Assembly: GCA_000961695.1 (NCBI GenBank)
Contig: LADW01000017.1
Location: forward strand, 1-42,095
Length of the DNA stretch: 42,095 bases
Direction: 5' to 3'
From: Hyphomonadaceae bacterium BRH_c29
GTDB taxonomy: Bacteria > Pseudomonadota > Alphaproteobacteria > Caulobacterales > Hyphomonadaceae
The position numbers and the translations under genes are program-made. Positions within the stretch are counted from its first letter, which is position 1; each line of letters begins with the position of its first letter. Shown one piece after another: positions 23,722 through 32,207 of the stretch. The notes below the pieces were generated by a model that made no database searches, was not told where the DNA came from, and worked only from the letters and a program-made list of their open reading frames with translations.

Positions 23722-25170
23722 TTATTCCGCTGCTTCGACGCTGGCGTCCTCGGTCTCGAACTCTTCGTCCGTGATGCCTTCCGGCTGGCCAACGGCGATG
23801 AAGAGATAGCTCGACGGATCGAGATATTCCTTCGCCACACGGTCGACGTCTTCCAGCGTGACGGCGCGGACCATGTCGTTGCGGCTGTCGAAATAGCCGA
23901 TGCCGAGCTCGTCCTGACGCACGCCCATCATCTGGCCGGCGATCTTGGCATTGGAGTCAAAGCCGAGCGGGTATGAACCGGTGAGGTAGGCCTTTGCGTC
24001 GGCGAGTTCCTCTTCGGTCACACCATTGTCGACGAAGTCCTGCATCTCGATCTTGATGCCCTTGATGAAGTCTCCGGCACTTTCATTCTTGGTCTGGCCG
24101 CTGCCGGTCCATGTCTGGATGTGCTCGCCCGCATTGATGCCGGTATAGATGCCATAGGTCAGACCCTGCTCAACACGGAGCGTCTGCATCAGCCGGCTCT
24201 CAAAGCCACCGCCGCCATAGGTGTAGTTCAGCACATAGGCCGTGAAGAAGTCCGGATCGTCACGTTTCATGGCCGGCCCGGTGAACTGAACCAGGGTCTG
24301 CGGCTGCGGAAGGTCGACCACGATCGGGTCGGCGGGTTCCAGCTCCGGCAGGACGATGTCGGCTGTTTCCGGCAGCTCGGAGGTATCCGGCAGGCCGGCG
24401 ATCACTTCATCGATCATCGGGGTCAGTTCTTCCGGCGTCACGGCGCCGACGGCGGTGACCAGAAGGCGGTCTTTCACCATCAGCTTGCGCATCTGTTCCT
24501 TCGCCAGTTCCGGCGTCAGCGCGGCGACGCTCTCTTCGGTCTTCATCCGGGCATAGGGATGATCGGGATAGAGGGCCTGGCTCTGGGCGCGCCAGGCGAG
24601 GAAGCCGGGGTTGGTCTCACGCGTCTTGAGGCCGACCTGCTGTTCGCGGCGGAACCGCTCGAACGGGCCTTCATCGAAGCGCGGATCAGCGAAGGCCGTC
24701 GCGATCAGCGACATGGCGTCTTCGTCATTGTCGGTCAGCATGGAGGCGGAGCAGGATGTCCAGTCGCCTGAGACTTCGCAGCCGAAGCTCATGTTCAGCT
24801 CTTCCATGCGCGTCTGGAATGCGAGCGAGTCGAGATCACCCGCGCCCTCGTTCATGTTGTAGGCAACCGCATCGCCGAGACCTTCGAGGCCGTCAGGATC
24901 GGCTGCTTCGCCGCCTTTCCAGGCCATCTGAAGCGACAGGATCGGGATCGAAGGCTCAGACACCAGCCAGACCGAGGCACCGCCCGGCGTGGTGAATTGC
25001 TGGATCTCTGCGAAGTCGCCCGAATGGACAGTAACTTCCAGCGGCGCCGGTTCCGGCGCGGCCACCATTTCGACGACGGTTTCCGGTTCGACCGGCGGCG
25101 GATTGAGATTGGCGCAGGCGGTGAGACTGGTCGCGGCGAGGAGGCCGACAGCAAGCGTTGCGTAGTTCAT
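23722..25170 (-). CDS. M16-family protein, catalytically inactive partner lipoprotein
   Basis: This 482-residue protein begins with a lipoprotein signal (TSLTAC; Cys19). The two M16 halves are clear, but where an active enzyme has HxxEH the sequence reads 'GDAVAYNMNEGAGDLD' (about 99-114), so the zinc site is absent. The second half retains 'YGGGGFESRLMQTLRVEQGLTYGIYTGI' with the Arg-Tyr substrate pair found in non-catalytic M16 partners. It starts 1 bp after the stop of the active M16 gene, so the two are made together and presumably form a heterodimer in the periplasm. The ATG at 25170 is chosen for the signal peptide. Confidence 0.92.
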   Translation of the reverse strand: MNYATLAVGLLAATSLTACANLNPPPVEPETVVEMVAAPEPAPLEVTVHSGDFAEIQQFTTPGGASVWLVSEPSIPILSLQMAWKGGEAADPDGLEGLGDAVAYNMNEGAGDLDSLAFQTRMEELNMSFGCEVSGDWTSCSASMLTDNDEDAMSLIATAFADPRFDEGPFERFRREQQVGLKTRETNPGFLAWRAQSQALYPDHPYARMKTEESVAALTPELAKEQMRKLMVKDRLLVTAVGAVTPEELTPMIDEVIAGLPDTSELPETADIVLPELEPADPIVVDLPQPQTLVQFTGPAMKRDDPDFFTAYVLNYTYGGGGFESRLMQTLRVEQGLTYGIYTGINAGEHIQTWTGSGQTKNESAGDFIKGIKIEMQDFVDNGVTEEELADAKAYLTGSYPLGFDSNAKIAGQMMGVRQDELGIGYFDSRNDMVRAVTLEDVDRVAKEYLDPSSYLFIAVGQPEGITDEEFETEDASVEAAE

Positions 25171-25171
25171 C

Positions 25172-26542
25172 TCAGTTTTCTCCCTCTTCAGGCAGGAGCC
25201 TGGCTTCGATGAAGTGACGGTCCGGTCCGAATATGGTGCGGACGGCGGCGATGGCCTCTTCCGGCGTGATCGAGCGGACATCGTCCGGGTAGGACAGGAC
25301 GCTTTCAATCGTGCCGCCCATGGCCAGCGTCGAGCCGAAGATGTTCGCCATGGTAGACTGGCTGTCGCGCGAATAGATCGCCGACGCAGCCAGCGAGTTG
25401 CGGGCGCGGACAACTTCTGCCTCGGTGAAGCCGGTCTCAAGTGCTTTGGCGACTTCGACCATCATTGCGGCTTCAAGATCGTCCATGCTGACGCCCGGTG
25501 CGGGGCTCGCCGACAGGACAGCCGGGCCTTCATCGTGCAGTTCGCTCCACGCGTAGGATGCGGCGCTGATAGCCACCTTCTGCTGCTCGACCAGCGACTG
25601 GTAGAGCCGGCTGGTCATGCCGCCGCCGAGAATCTCGAGCCCGACTTCAAGCGCATAGGCTTCGCGCGGGGTGCGGATGTTCGAGACGCCATTGTAATAG
25701 CGGCTCCAGACAGGCTGGCGGACCTTGGGATCGGAATAGGTGATTTCGTCGTCTGCGGTCAGCAGCGGCACGTTGGTCCATTTGCGCTGGCCGTGGGCGG
25801 TGCCGGTCGGGACGATCTGGCCATAGGTCGCTTCGGCCAGCGTGCGAACCTCCTCCGGGGTCACATCGCCGGCGACGACCAGGATGGCGTTCTCCGGGCT
25901 GTAATATTCGTGGTAGAAGTTCAGGCCGTCTTCCGGCGTCAGCGCGGCGACCTCGTCCATATTGCCGATCACGGTGATCTCGTAGGGATGGCCCTTCCAG
26001 AGTTCGGACAGGACCTGTTCCTGCAGGATGACGCCGGGATTGTTGTCGATGCGCTGGCGGCGCTCTTCCTTGACCACGTCACGTTCGGAAATGAAGGCGC
26101 CTTCCGGATCATCGTCGATGACCAGATTGACCATGCGGTCGGCTTCCAGCTCCATCATCGTGCCGAGCTGTTCCTTGGCCACGCGCTCAAAATAAGCGGT
26201 ATAGTCCCAACTGGTGAAGGCGTTTGACTGGCCGCCATTGCGCGAGACGATCTGGTCGAACTCGCCGGGCGCCAGCGTGTCTGTCTGCTGGAACATCACG
26301 TGTTCGAACAGGTGGGCGATGCCGCTCTTGCCGGGGGCCTCATCGACGGCGCCGACCTTGTACCAGACCATATGGGTCACGACCGGCGCGCGATGGTCGG
26401 GGATGACCACGACCTGCATGCCATTGTCGAGATCGAATGTGGTCGGGGCCCAGGAATCTGCCGGAACGGTGGCAGTGTCAGCGAAGGCCGGAAGAGCAAA
26501 AACGGCGAGGGCAACAAGCCCCCCGGTGAAATTCCGTTTCAT
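25172..26542 (-). CDS. M16-family zinc metallopeptidase, active subunit
   Basis: This exported peptidase of 456 residues has a signal peptide (MKRNFTGGLVALAVFALPAFA). The inverted zinc motif HxxEH is H77-L-F-E80-H81, with the downstream ligand Glu in the 'ERDVVKEERRQR' region. The C-terminal half supplies the second M16 lobe (SNIRTPREAYALEV, GGMTSRLYQSLVEQQKVA). An AGGGAA ribosome site precedes the ATG at 26542. Substrates of such bacterial pairs are generally unknown peptides. Its partner lacking the zinc site follows immediately. Confidence 0.94.
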   Translation of the reverse strand: MKRNFTGGLVALAVFALPAFADTATVPADSWAPTTFDLDNGMQVVVIPDHRAPVVTHMVWYKVGAVDEAPGKSGIAHLFEHVMFQQTDTLAPGEFDQIVSRNGGQSNAFTSWDYTAYFERVAKEQLGTMMELEADRMVNLVIDDDPEGAFISERDVVKEERRQRIDNNPGVILQEQVLSELWKGHPYEITVIGNMDEVAALTPEDGLNFYHEYYSPENAILVVAGDVTPEEVRTLAEATYGQIVPTGTAHGQRKWTNVPLLTADDEITYSDPKVRQPVWSRYYNGVSNIRTPREAYALEVGLEILGGGMTSRLYQSLVEQQKVAISAASYAWSELHDEGPAVLSASPAPGVSMDDLEAAMMVEVAKALETGFTEAEVVRARNSLAASAIYSRDSQSTMANIFGSTLAMGGTIESVLSYPDDVRSITPEEAIAAVRTIFGPDRHFIEARLLPEEGEN

Positions 26543-26594
26543 GGCTTGTTCCCTTGCAAGTGTTCGTTTTGTAGTGCGGACGTAAGGGGCTGGA

Positions 26595-27089
26595 TCAGGT
26601 GCCCGGAAGTTTCACACGCGGTTTGGCGGAGGTGCTTTCGATCATCACGGGCGCGTCGCCTGTGGCATTGTCCTTGGCGGCCGAAGCGGCATCCTCAGGA
26701 TTGTCCTTGCGCCAGAACATCACGCGGTCAGCGACGCTCTTCGATTTGCGGATGGTCTTGAACTCTTCGTAGTCCAGTTCCGTCCGGATCATCGGGCTGA
26801 TCGCGTTTGCGCCTGCTGCCGCGACGAGCGCCTTTTCAGACGCGCTGGCATTGGCACCCAGCGTGGAGCCGAAAGCCGCAGCATTGTCAGCCTGTGCGGC
26901 TTCAACTTCGGCAGGAAGCGACTGGCCGGCGCCTGGCGGGCGCAGCGAGTAATCGGGCGGCACATTGAGCGGCGCTTTGGTCACAACGCGGAATTCATCC
27001 GGCGTACGCGAACCGCCGGCACCGCTTGAGCAGGCCGTGGTCGCCAGGCATGCGGCGCCAAGGGCCAGAAGGGATAGCTTCGTCTTCAT
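26595..27089 (-). CDS. DUF3035 lipoprotein
   Basis: The 164-residue protein has a lipoprotein signal ending in TTAC (Cys20). The mature sequence 'TPDEFRVVTKAPLNVPPDYSLRPP' is the DUF3035 signature, common in alphaproteobacteria next to lspA/ileS. The rest is low-complexity Ala-rich, ending 'KPRVKLPGT'. A GAGG site precedes the ATG at 27089. It follows lspA by 15 bp. A cell-envelope role is likely, but the specific function is unknown. Confidence 0.9.
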   Translation of the reverse strand: MKTKLSLLALGAACLATTACSSGAGGSRTPDEFRVVTKAPLNVPPDYSLRPPGAGQSLPAEVEAAQADNAAAFGSTLGANASASEKALVAAAGANAISPMIRTELDYEEFKTIRKSKSVADRVMFWRKDNPEDAASAAKDNATGDAPVMIESTSAKPRVKLPGT

Positions 27090-27104
27090 GTGGCGTCCTC
27101 GCCT

Positions 27105-27641
27105 CTATGTTTCAGATGTCTGATCAGGGCTTTTAGCCTGCTTCTTGCCCGACAGTAAGAATTGATCGGCAAACAGCAAGACCGCGCCAACACTGATTGC
27201 AGCGTCAGCGACATTGAAGACCCATGGAAAATGCAAGGCACCGGCATTGATGAAGTCGACCACAGCGCCAAAACGCACCCGGTCGACCAGATTGCCGAAG
27301 GCCCCGCCGATCACCAATGCCAACGACAGTTTCAGTAACCTGCCCTCTGCCACCAACAGCCAGCGCAGGAAGCCCAGCGCGATGGCCAGCATGATGCCCG
27401 CCAGAATCCAGCGTCCGATGCCGTCAGACTGGAACATGCCGTAGCTCATGCCCCGGTTCCACACCATGGACAGGTTGATCGGGCCGGGCAGCTCAATGGC
27501 GCCGCACGCATACTTGTCGTGGAAACATTCCATCGCCCGGAAGCGTTCGTTCGACAGGACCATCCATTTGCTCACCTGGTCAGCAATCAGCGTGACCGGG
27601 ATGATGGCGAGCGGCCAAACCTGAGCGGGTTTCATTTGCAT
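27105..27641 (-). CDS. lspA: Lipoprotein signal peptidase (signal peptidase II)
   Basis: LspA cleaves prolipoproteins in the inner membrane after diacylglyceryl transfer. The 178-residue product has four membrane helices and both catalytic Asp blocks: 'GGAFGNLVDRVRFGAVVDFI' (first Asp pair region) and 'FNVADAAI' (second Asp). The start at 27641 is followed by a second Met two codons later. Three lipoprotein-type proteins (DUF3035, M16 partner, 36658 protein) in the same window would be its substrates. It lies downstream of ileS, the classic bacterial order. Confidence 0.96.
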   Translation of the reverse strand: MQMKPAQVWPLAIIPVTLIADQVSKWMVLSNERFRAMECFHDKYACGAIELPGPINLSMVWNRGMSYGMFQSDGIGRWILAGIMLAIALGFLRWLLVAEGRLLKLSLALVIGGAFGNLVDRVRFGAVVDFINAGALHFPWVFNVADAAISVGAVLLFADQFLLSGKKQAKSPDQTSET

Positions 27642-27729
27642 GCGGGGAGATTGCAGGTCAGGCCCGTCAGATCAAGCGATTCCGTGCAGGAAGGCCCCCA
27701 CCTCTTGCGAAGGTGAAGGCCTTGTAATC

Positions 27730-30700
27730 CTAGCTGTGGGTCTTGTCCCAGGCTTTCACCGTCAGGGCATCACGGGGCGTGATGTCCGGGAAGGCCGGAT
27801 CGGCGGTCTCGGGGTCGAAATACTTCCAGCTGCGGCGGCATTTCACGCCGGTCGCTTTTTCCGGATAGACGACCACGCCGACCGTATCGTCGAGCGCGAA
27901 ACCGCCGCCATTCCCCTCAGACGTGTGCACGAGCGTCGCGCCGGAGGTGATGAACAGATCGGCCGGGTCTTCGCCCTTGAAGGCCTCGACCAGCGCTTCG
28001 TCGGCAATGTGGACCAGCGGGGCCGCTTCGAGCGAGGCGCCGATGCGCTTCTCGCGGCGTTCGACTTCCAGCGCGCCGGTGACGACGCGGCGGACCGTGA
28101 AGATTTTCGCCCAGCGCGCGGCCAGTTCGTCATCCTTCCAGCCTTCCGGCGTGGCCGGGAAGAGGAGCAGGTGGACCGAATCCGCCTTGTCCTTGAAGGG
28201 ACTTTCCAGGAAGGCCTCTTCCATCGTGAACGGCATCACCGGGGCAAGCCAGGTGAGCAGGCGTTCCAGCACGGCGGCCATGACGGTGCGCGCCGAGCGG
28301 CGGCGGTTGCCGTAATGGGCCGTTGCCGCATCCCAGGCGTCCATCGTGTCGAAACGCGGGTCGCAATAGAGGCTGTCCTTGCGGATGTCGAAATAGACAG
28401 CCGACAGGTCCACGCCGCAGAAATTGATCAGCAGGCTCATGACTTTCTTGAAGTCGTAGACCGTGTAGGCGGCCTTCACCTGTGCATCGAGATCGGCGAG
28501 GCGGTGCAGCACCCAACGTTCGAGGCCCGGCATGTCGGCGGCGTCCACCGCCTCTTCGCCCGTCCAGCCATCCAGCGCGCCGAGCAGGTAGCGCACCGTG
28601 TTGCGCAGCTTGCGATACGACTCGACCGAGCCCTTGATGATCTCGTCAGAGATGCGCAGGTCTTCGGTATAGTCGCCTGAGGCCGTCCAGATACGGAGGA
28701 TTTCGATACCGTATTGTTTCTGGATTTCGCTCGGCTCGATCGTGTTGCCGATAGATTTCGACATCTTCTTGCCTTCGGCATCGACGATGAAGCCGTGCGT
28801 CAGGACCTGTTTGTAGGGCGCCATGCCGCGCGTCGCGCAGCTTTCCAGCAGGGATGACTGGAACCAGCCGCGGTGCTGGTCAGAGCCTTCCATGTAGAGA
28901 TCGGCCTGCCCGGTTTCGGCGTCGATGATGCCGCGCTCGCGCAGGGCGAAGGCGTGCGTCGTGCCAGAGTCGAACCAGACGTCCAGAACGTCCGTCACCT
29001 TGTCCCACTCGGCCACGTCGAGACCGTGCGGTTTGAGGAAGTCTTCCGCAGGCGTATCGAACCAGGCTTCGACGCCGCCCTTGGTGATGGCGGCGCGGAT
29101 GTCGGCGTTCAGCGCATCGGCTTTTTCTTTCGGCAGCGCAGCGGTGTGCGGCTGGCCGGTCTTGTCGACGAAGATGGTGATCGGCACGCCCCAGTTGCGC
29201 TGACGCGAGATCAGCCAGTCCGGCCGGCCCTCGACCATGGAGCGCAGGCGGTTGCGGCCGACAGCCGGGAAGAACTCGGTCTCGTCGATGGCCTTCAGGG
29301 CGTTCTCGCGCAGGCTCTTTCCGTTCGGGCCGGGCTTGTCCATCGAGATGAACCATTGCGGCGTCGCACGGCGGATGACCGGCGCTTTCGAACGCCACGA
29401 GTGCGCATCGCGGATCGTGGTGATGCTGCGCGCCAGCAGGTTGCCGCTCTCTGCGAGGGCGTTGATGACTTCCTGATTGGCCTTGCCCGGCTCGCCGCGC
29501 TTCTTGCCACTGGTACGGATGATGTCCATGCCCGCAAAGCGCGGTACGTCCGGCGTGTAGCACCCATCGGCATCGACGATCTGGCGGATCTCCTGCGTCG
29601 TTCGTCCGGACTCGACCCAGACATTGAAGTCATCCTCGCCATGTGCAGGCGCGGTGTGCACGAAGCCCGTACCGGCGTCGTCGGTGACGTGTTCGCCAGC
29701 GAGCATGGGGATCTCGTGCTGAAAGAAAGGATCCATTTCGGCGAGCGGGTGAGTCAACTTACTACCCGTAAGATCGACGTCGCCCAGACGATTGTAAGCC
29801 GAGACCTTTGCACCATCCATCGTGGCGGCAGCCAGGGCATCTGCGAGGATCAGCCTCTCGCCTGGTTTAGCGTAAGGAGCAAAGCCAAGCTCTTCCTCGC
29901 TCATCACACTTTCCACCTCATAGAGGCCATAAGCGATGGAGGGGTTGTAGCTGACTGCCTGGTTGGCGGGGATCGTCCACGGCGTGGTCGTCCAGATCAC
30001 AACCGAGGCACCTGTGTAGAATGGACGCTGTCCGGGTTCGCCTACCGGGAATTTTCCGCTCCCAATTTTCACCGGAAACTTCACCCAGATTACCGGCACT
30101 TTGCGGTCGTGGTATTCCACTTCCGCTTCGGCGAGTGCGGTGCGCTCCACCGGGCTCCACATGATCGGCTTGGCGCCGCGGACCAGCGAGCCGGTCATTG
30201 CCATGCGGAGGAATTCGCCGACGATGGAGGCTTCGCTCTCGAACTTCATGGTGAGGTAGGGATTGTCCCACTCGCCCTCGATGCCGAGATTGCGGAATTC
30301 CTGCTTCTGGATGTCCACCCATTTGCCGGCATAGGCGCGGCAGGCGGCGCGGAACTCGCCCGGCGGCACGTCGTCCTTGTTCTTGTTATTGGCGCGGAAC
30401 TCTTCCTCGACCTTCCACTCGATGGGCAGGCCGTGACAGTCCCAGCCCGGCAGGTAGGCGGCATCAAAGCCAGCCATCTGGTGGCTGCGCACGATGATGT
30501 CCTTGACGATCTTGTTCATCGCCGTGCCGAGGTGGATGTGGCCGTTGGCGTAGGGCGGGCCGTCGTGGAGAATCCACTGTTTGGCATCGCGCGCTTTGGC
30601 ATCGGCGCGCAGGCGTTCGTACAGTTTCAGCTCGTCCCAGCGCTTGATCCAGTCAGGCTCACGCTTGGGCAAGCCGCCGCGCATGGGGAATTCCGTCGCG

Positions 30701-30750
30701 GGCAGGAACAGGGTGTCGCGATAATCTCGGTCAGTCAGGGAATCGGTCAT
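27730..30750 (-). CDS. ileS: Isoleucyl-tRNA synthetase
   Basis: IleS charges tRNA-Ile. The 1006-residue protein is a class I enzyme with 'PPYANGHIHLG' (HIGH motif, 65-75), the editing CP1 domain in the middle ('WTTTPWTIPANQA', 'GTGFVHTAPAHGEDD'), and KMSKS at about 662-666. The anticodon-binding region follows ('RKLRNTVRYLLG'). The C-terminal zinc finger of E. coli IleS is reduced here: only one Cys remains in 'GVKCRRSWKYFDPETADPAFPD', so no CxxC pairs. The ATG at 30750 is used. The leader upstream contains hairpins but no T-box features. Confidence 0.98.
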   Translation of the reverse strand: MTDSLTDRDYRDTLFLPATEFPMRGGLPKREPDWIKRWDELKLYERLRADAKARDAKQWILHDGPPYANGHIHLGTAMNKIVKDIIVRSHQMAGFDAAYLPGWDCHGLPIEWKVEEEFRANNKNKDDVPPGEFRAACRAYAGKWVDIQKQEFRNLGIEGEWDNPYLTMKFESEASIVGEFLRMAMTGSLVRGAKPIMWSPVERTALAEAEVEYHDRKVPVIWVKFPVKIGSGKFPVGEPGQRPFYTGASVVIWTTTPWTIPANQAVSYNPSIAYGLYEVESVMSEEELGFAPYAKPGERLILADALAAATMDGAKVSAYNRLGDVDLTGSKLTHPLAEMDPFFQHEIPMLAGEHVTDDAGTGFVHTAPAHGEDDFNVWVESGRTTQEIRQIVDADGCYTPDVPRFAGMDIIRTSGKKRGEPGKANQEVINALAESGNLLARSITTIRDAHSWRSKAPVIRRATPQWFISMDKPGPNGKSLRENALKAIDETEFFPAVGRNRLRSMVEGRPDWLISRQRNWGVPITIFVDKTGQPHTAALPKEKADALNADIRAAITKGGVEAWFDTPAEDFLKPHGLDVAEWDKVTDVLDVWFDSGTTHAFALRERGIIDAETGQADLYMEGSDQHRGWFQSSLLESCATRGMAPYKQVLTHGFIVDAEGKKMSKSIGNTIEPSEIQKQYGIEILRIWTASGDYTEDLRISDEIIKGSVESYRKLRNTVRYLLGALDGWTGEEAVDAADMPGLERWVLHRLADLDAQVKAAYTVYDFKKVMSLLINFCGVDLSAVYFDIRKDSLYCDPRFDTMDAWDAATAHYGNRRRSARTVMAAVLERLLTWLAPVMPFTMEEAFLESPFKDKADSVHLLLFPATPEGWKDDELAARWAKIFTVRRVVTGALEVERREKRIGASLEAAPLVHIADEALVEAFKGEDPADLFITSGATLVHTSEGNGGGFALDDTVGVVVYPEKATGVKCRRSWKYFDPETADPAFPDITPRDALTVKAWDKTHS

Positions 30751-30817
30751 GGATCTTTATTTGAACGGATTTGTGGATGGGGTCAGGTCTCAGACGGCTC
30801 AATCCCGGCTTCGCCCG

Positions 30818-30834
30818 GACCCGTCGAACGGGTC
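30818..30834. repeat. Perfect 7-bp hairpin in the ileS leader
   Basis: GACCCGT (30818-30824) and ACGGGTC (30828-30834) form a stem with a CGA loop in the 178-bp gap upstream of ileS. A second GC hairpin (CCGG...CCGG near 30804-30817) is adjacent. No T-run follows, so termination of the 30929 gene or a leader structure are both possible. Confidence 0.45.
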
Positions 30835-30928
30835 AGCGCGCAGCCGGGCGGCTAATTCGAATGGAGAATATCCGGTCCATTGCCTGCGCATTATCAGGCA
30901 GAGGTTAACCTGTCACTAGGGCGATGGC

Positions 30929-31468
30929 TTACTGCGAGGCCGTCTGGGCCGGCTTAGGCGGGCCATAGGCCAGGCGCTCGGCCACCTTGGAACAGAGCGC
31001 GTCGAACACGGCCGCGTTCTCGATCAGGTTCCCCCAGGTGATTCCTCCATCGAGGATCACGTAGCGGGACACATGAACCGTATCGGCGTCAGCCTTGTAG
31101 ATCGACACAGCGCTGAAGGCGCGGTCAATCTCTGTCACCTGCTGGTAAGACAGGCCAGAGCCAAAGGCCGCCATGAATTCCACGCCCCGGCAGTCGGTGG
31201 CCTCTGCGTCGGCGCAGACCGAGTAGATGCCCAGCGTCAGGCCATCGGGCAGGCGCGCAAAGACAAAGGGCGAGCCTGCATCGTTCTTGCCGGCGGCCAG
31301 AAAAGTCCCGCCCAGATCGTCAATGACAAGGCGCAGATCGTCCAGCTGGACATTGGTGACCAGAACGTCGGGATCACGATGCGGTGGCAGCACCTCGTCC
31401 GGCACTTGGGCCGAAGCGATACTGCCGCCGAACGCGATAAATCCTGCCGCTGCCAAAGCCGTGCGCAA
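30929..31468 (-). CDS. Exported YbjN-like protein 1
   Basis: The 179-residue product starts with TTG at 31468 (GGGGCAGG upstream) and has a signal peptide ending in IASAQ. The mature part follows the YbjN sensory-domain pattern: 'VTNVQLDDLRLVIDDLGG' at the start, a Cys pair in 'SVCADAEATDCRGVEFMAAF', and 'VHVSRYVILDGGITWGNLIENAAVF' at the end. The two Cys may form a periplasmic disulfide. It is a diverged paralogue of the neighbouring gene 31551-32126. Function is unknown. Confidence 0.75.
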   Translation of the reverse strand: MRTALAAAGFIAFGGSIASAQVPDEVLPPHRDPDVLVTNVQLDDLRLVIDDLGGTFLAAGKNDAGSPFVFARLPDGLTLGIYSVCADAEATDCRGVEFMAAFGSGLSYQQVTEIDRAFSAVSIYKADADTVHVSRYVILDGGITWGNLIENAAVFDALCSKVAERLAYGPPKPAQTASQ

Positions 31469-31550
31469 ATCCTGCCCCTGCGTATCGCTTGCATCCTGTA
31501 GGAGGATTTCTGCACGCTTTACGTGTCAGCAATATGGCAGCGGAGTGGCG

Positions 31551-32126
31551 CTACTGGTCGTCGTCTCCGCTGTTCAGCCATTCGTAATAGGCGTCCAGGT
31601 CGTCGTCGGACACGTCGGTCGGCCAGACCACGTCCGCAACCATCGGGCCAAGCGACAGCGCGTTCTGGAGGTTGACCTTCAGGTTCTCCATGCGCTGGCC
31701 ACCATCCAGGATGATGTAGCGGGTCACGCCGACCGTTTTCTCTTCCTTGTCCCACCAGGTGGACACAGCTGCGTAGGAAATGTTGGCGTTATTGATCGCT
31801 TCGGTCGTGACGTCCTCATCCGAGTCGTAGCGCACCTGCACCATCATGCCGAGGCAGCCGTCGGCATATTCGGTATCGCAAGCAGTTCCGATCATGTGGA
31901 AGATCAGGCCTTCCGGCGTCAAAGCCCGAAGCGACACATCCCCCTGACCGCCGACTTCCGTGATTTCATGGCCTTCCGAAACCGCGATCGCCTTGAGGTC
32001 CTCAAGGGTGACGCTGCGAACCACACGGTCATTGTCTGCCAGCGACGTGTCGGCGGTGAAATCATCCGCTGAAGCGGTAAACGACATGGTTGCAGCAATC
32101 ACCGCGACCGCAAGAAAAGCACGCAT
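31551..32126 (-). CDS. Exported YbjN-like protein 2
   Basis: The ATG at 32126 has an AAGGAAG ribosome site and opens a signal peptide (MRAFLAVAVIAATMSFTASA). The 191-residue protein shares its plan with the next gene: 'RSVTLEDLKAIAVSEGHEI', a Cys pair in 'GTACDTEYADGCLGMMVQV', and 'GVTRYIILDGGQRMENLKVNL'. The Cys spacing and the ILDGG motif align, so the two arose by tandem duplication. It ends in an acidic tail (NSGDDDQ). The pair lies between ribF and ileS, on the same strand. Confidence 0.78.
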   Translation of the reverse strand: MRAFLAVAVIAATMSFTASADDFTADTSLADNDRVVRSVTLEDLKAIAVSEGHEITEVGGQGDVSLRALTPEGLIFHMIGTACDTEYADGCLGMMVQVRYDSDEDVTTEAINNANISYAAVSTWWDKEEKTVGVTRYIILDGGQRMENLKVNLQNALSLGPMVADVVWPTDVSDDDLDAYYEWLNSGDDDQ

Positions 32127-32207
32127 AGGAAACTTCCTTCTTCTGTCCCCAGATGCGCGCAGCATGACTGGGAGCGGCAGGCAAGAAAAGAGGGCTTCTT
32201 ACAAATA

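Noticed and set aside
28873..30855. 660-codon plus-strand frame opposite ileS
   Set aside because: Antisense shadow of ileS. The ileS frame carries HIGH and KMSKS motifs.
30751..30928. T-box riboswitch upstream of ileS
   Set aside because: No T-box sequence, specifier loop or terminator/antiterminator pair is visible, and T-boxes are not expected in this phylum.
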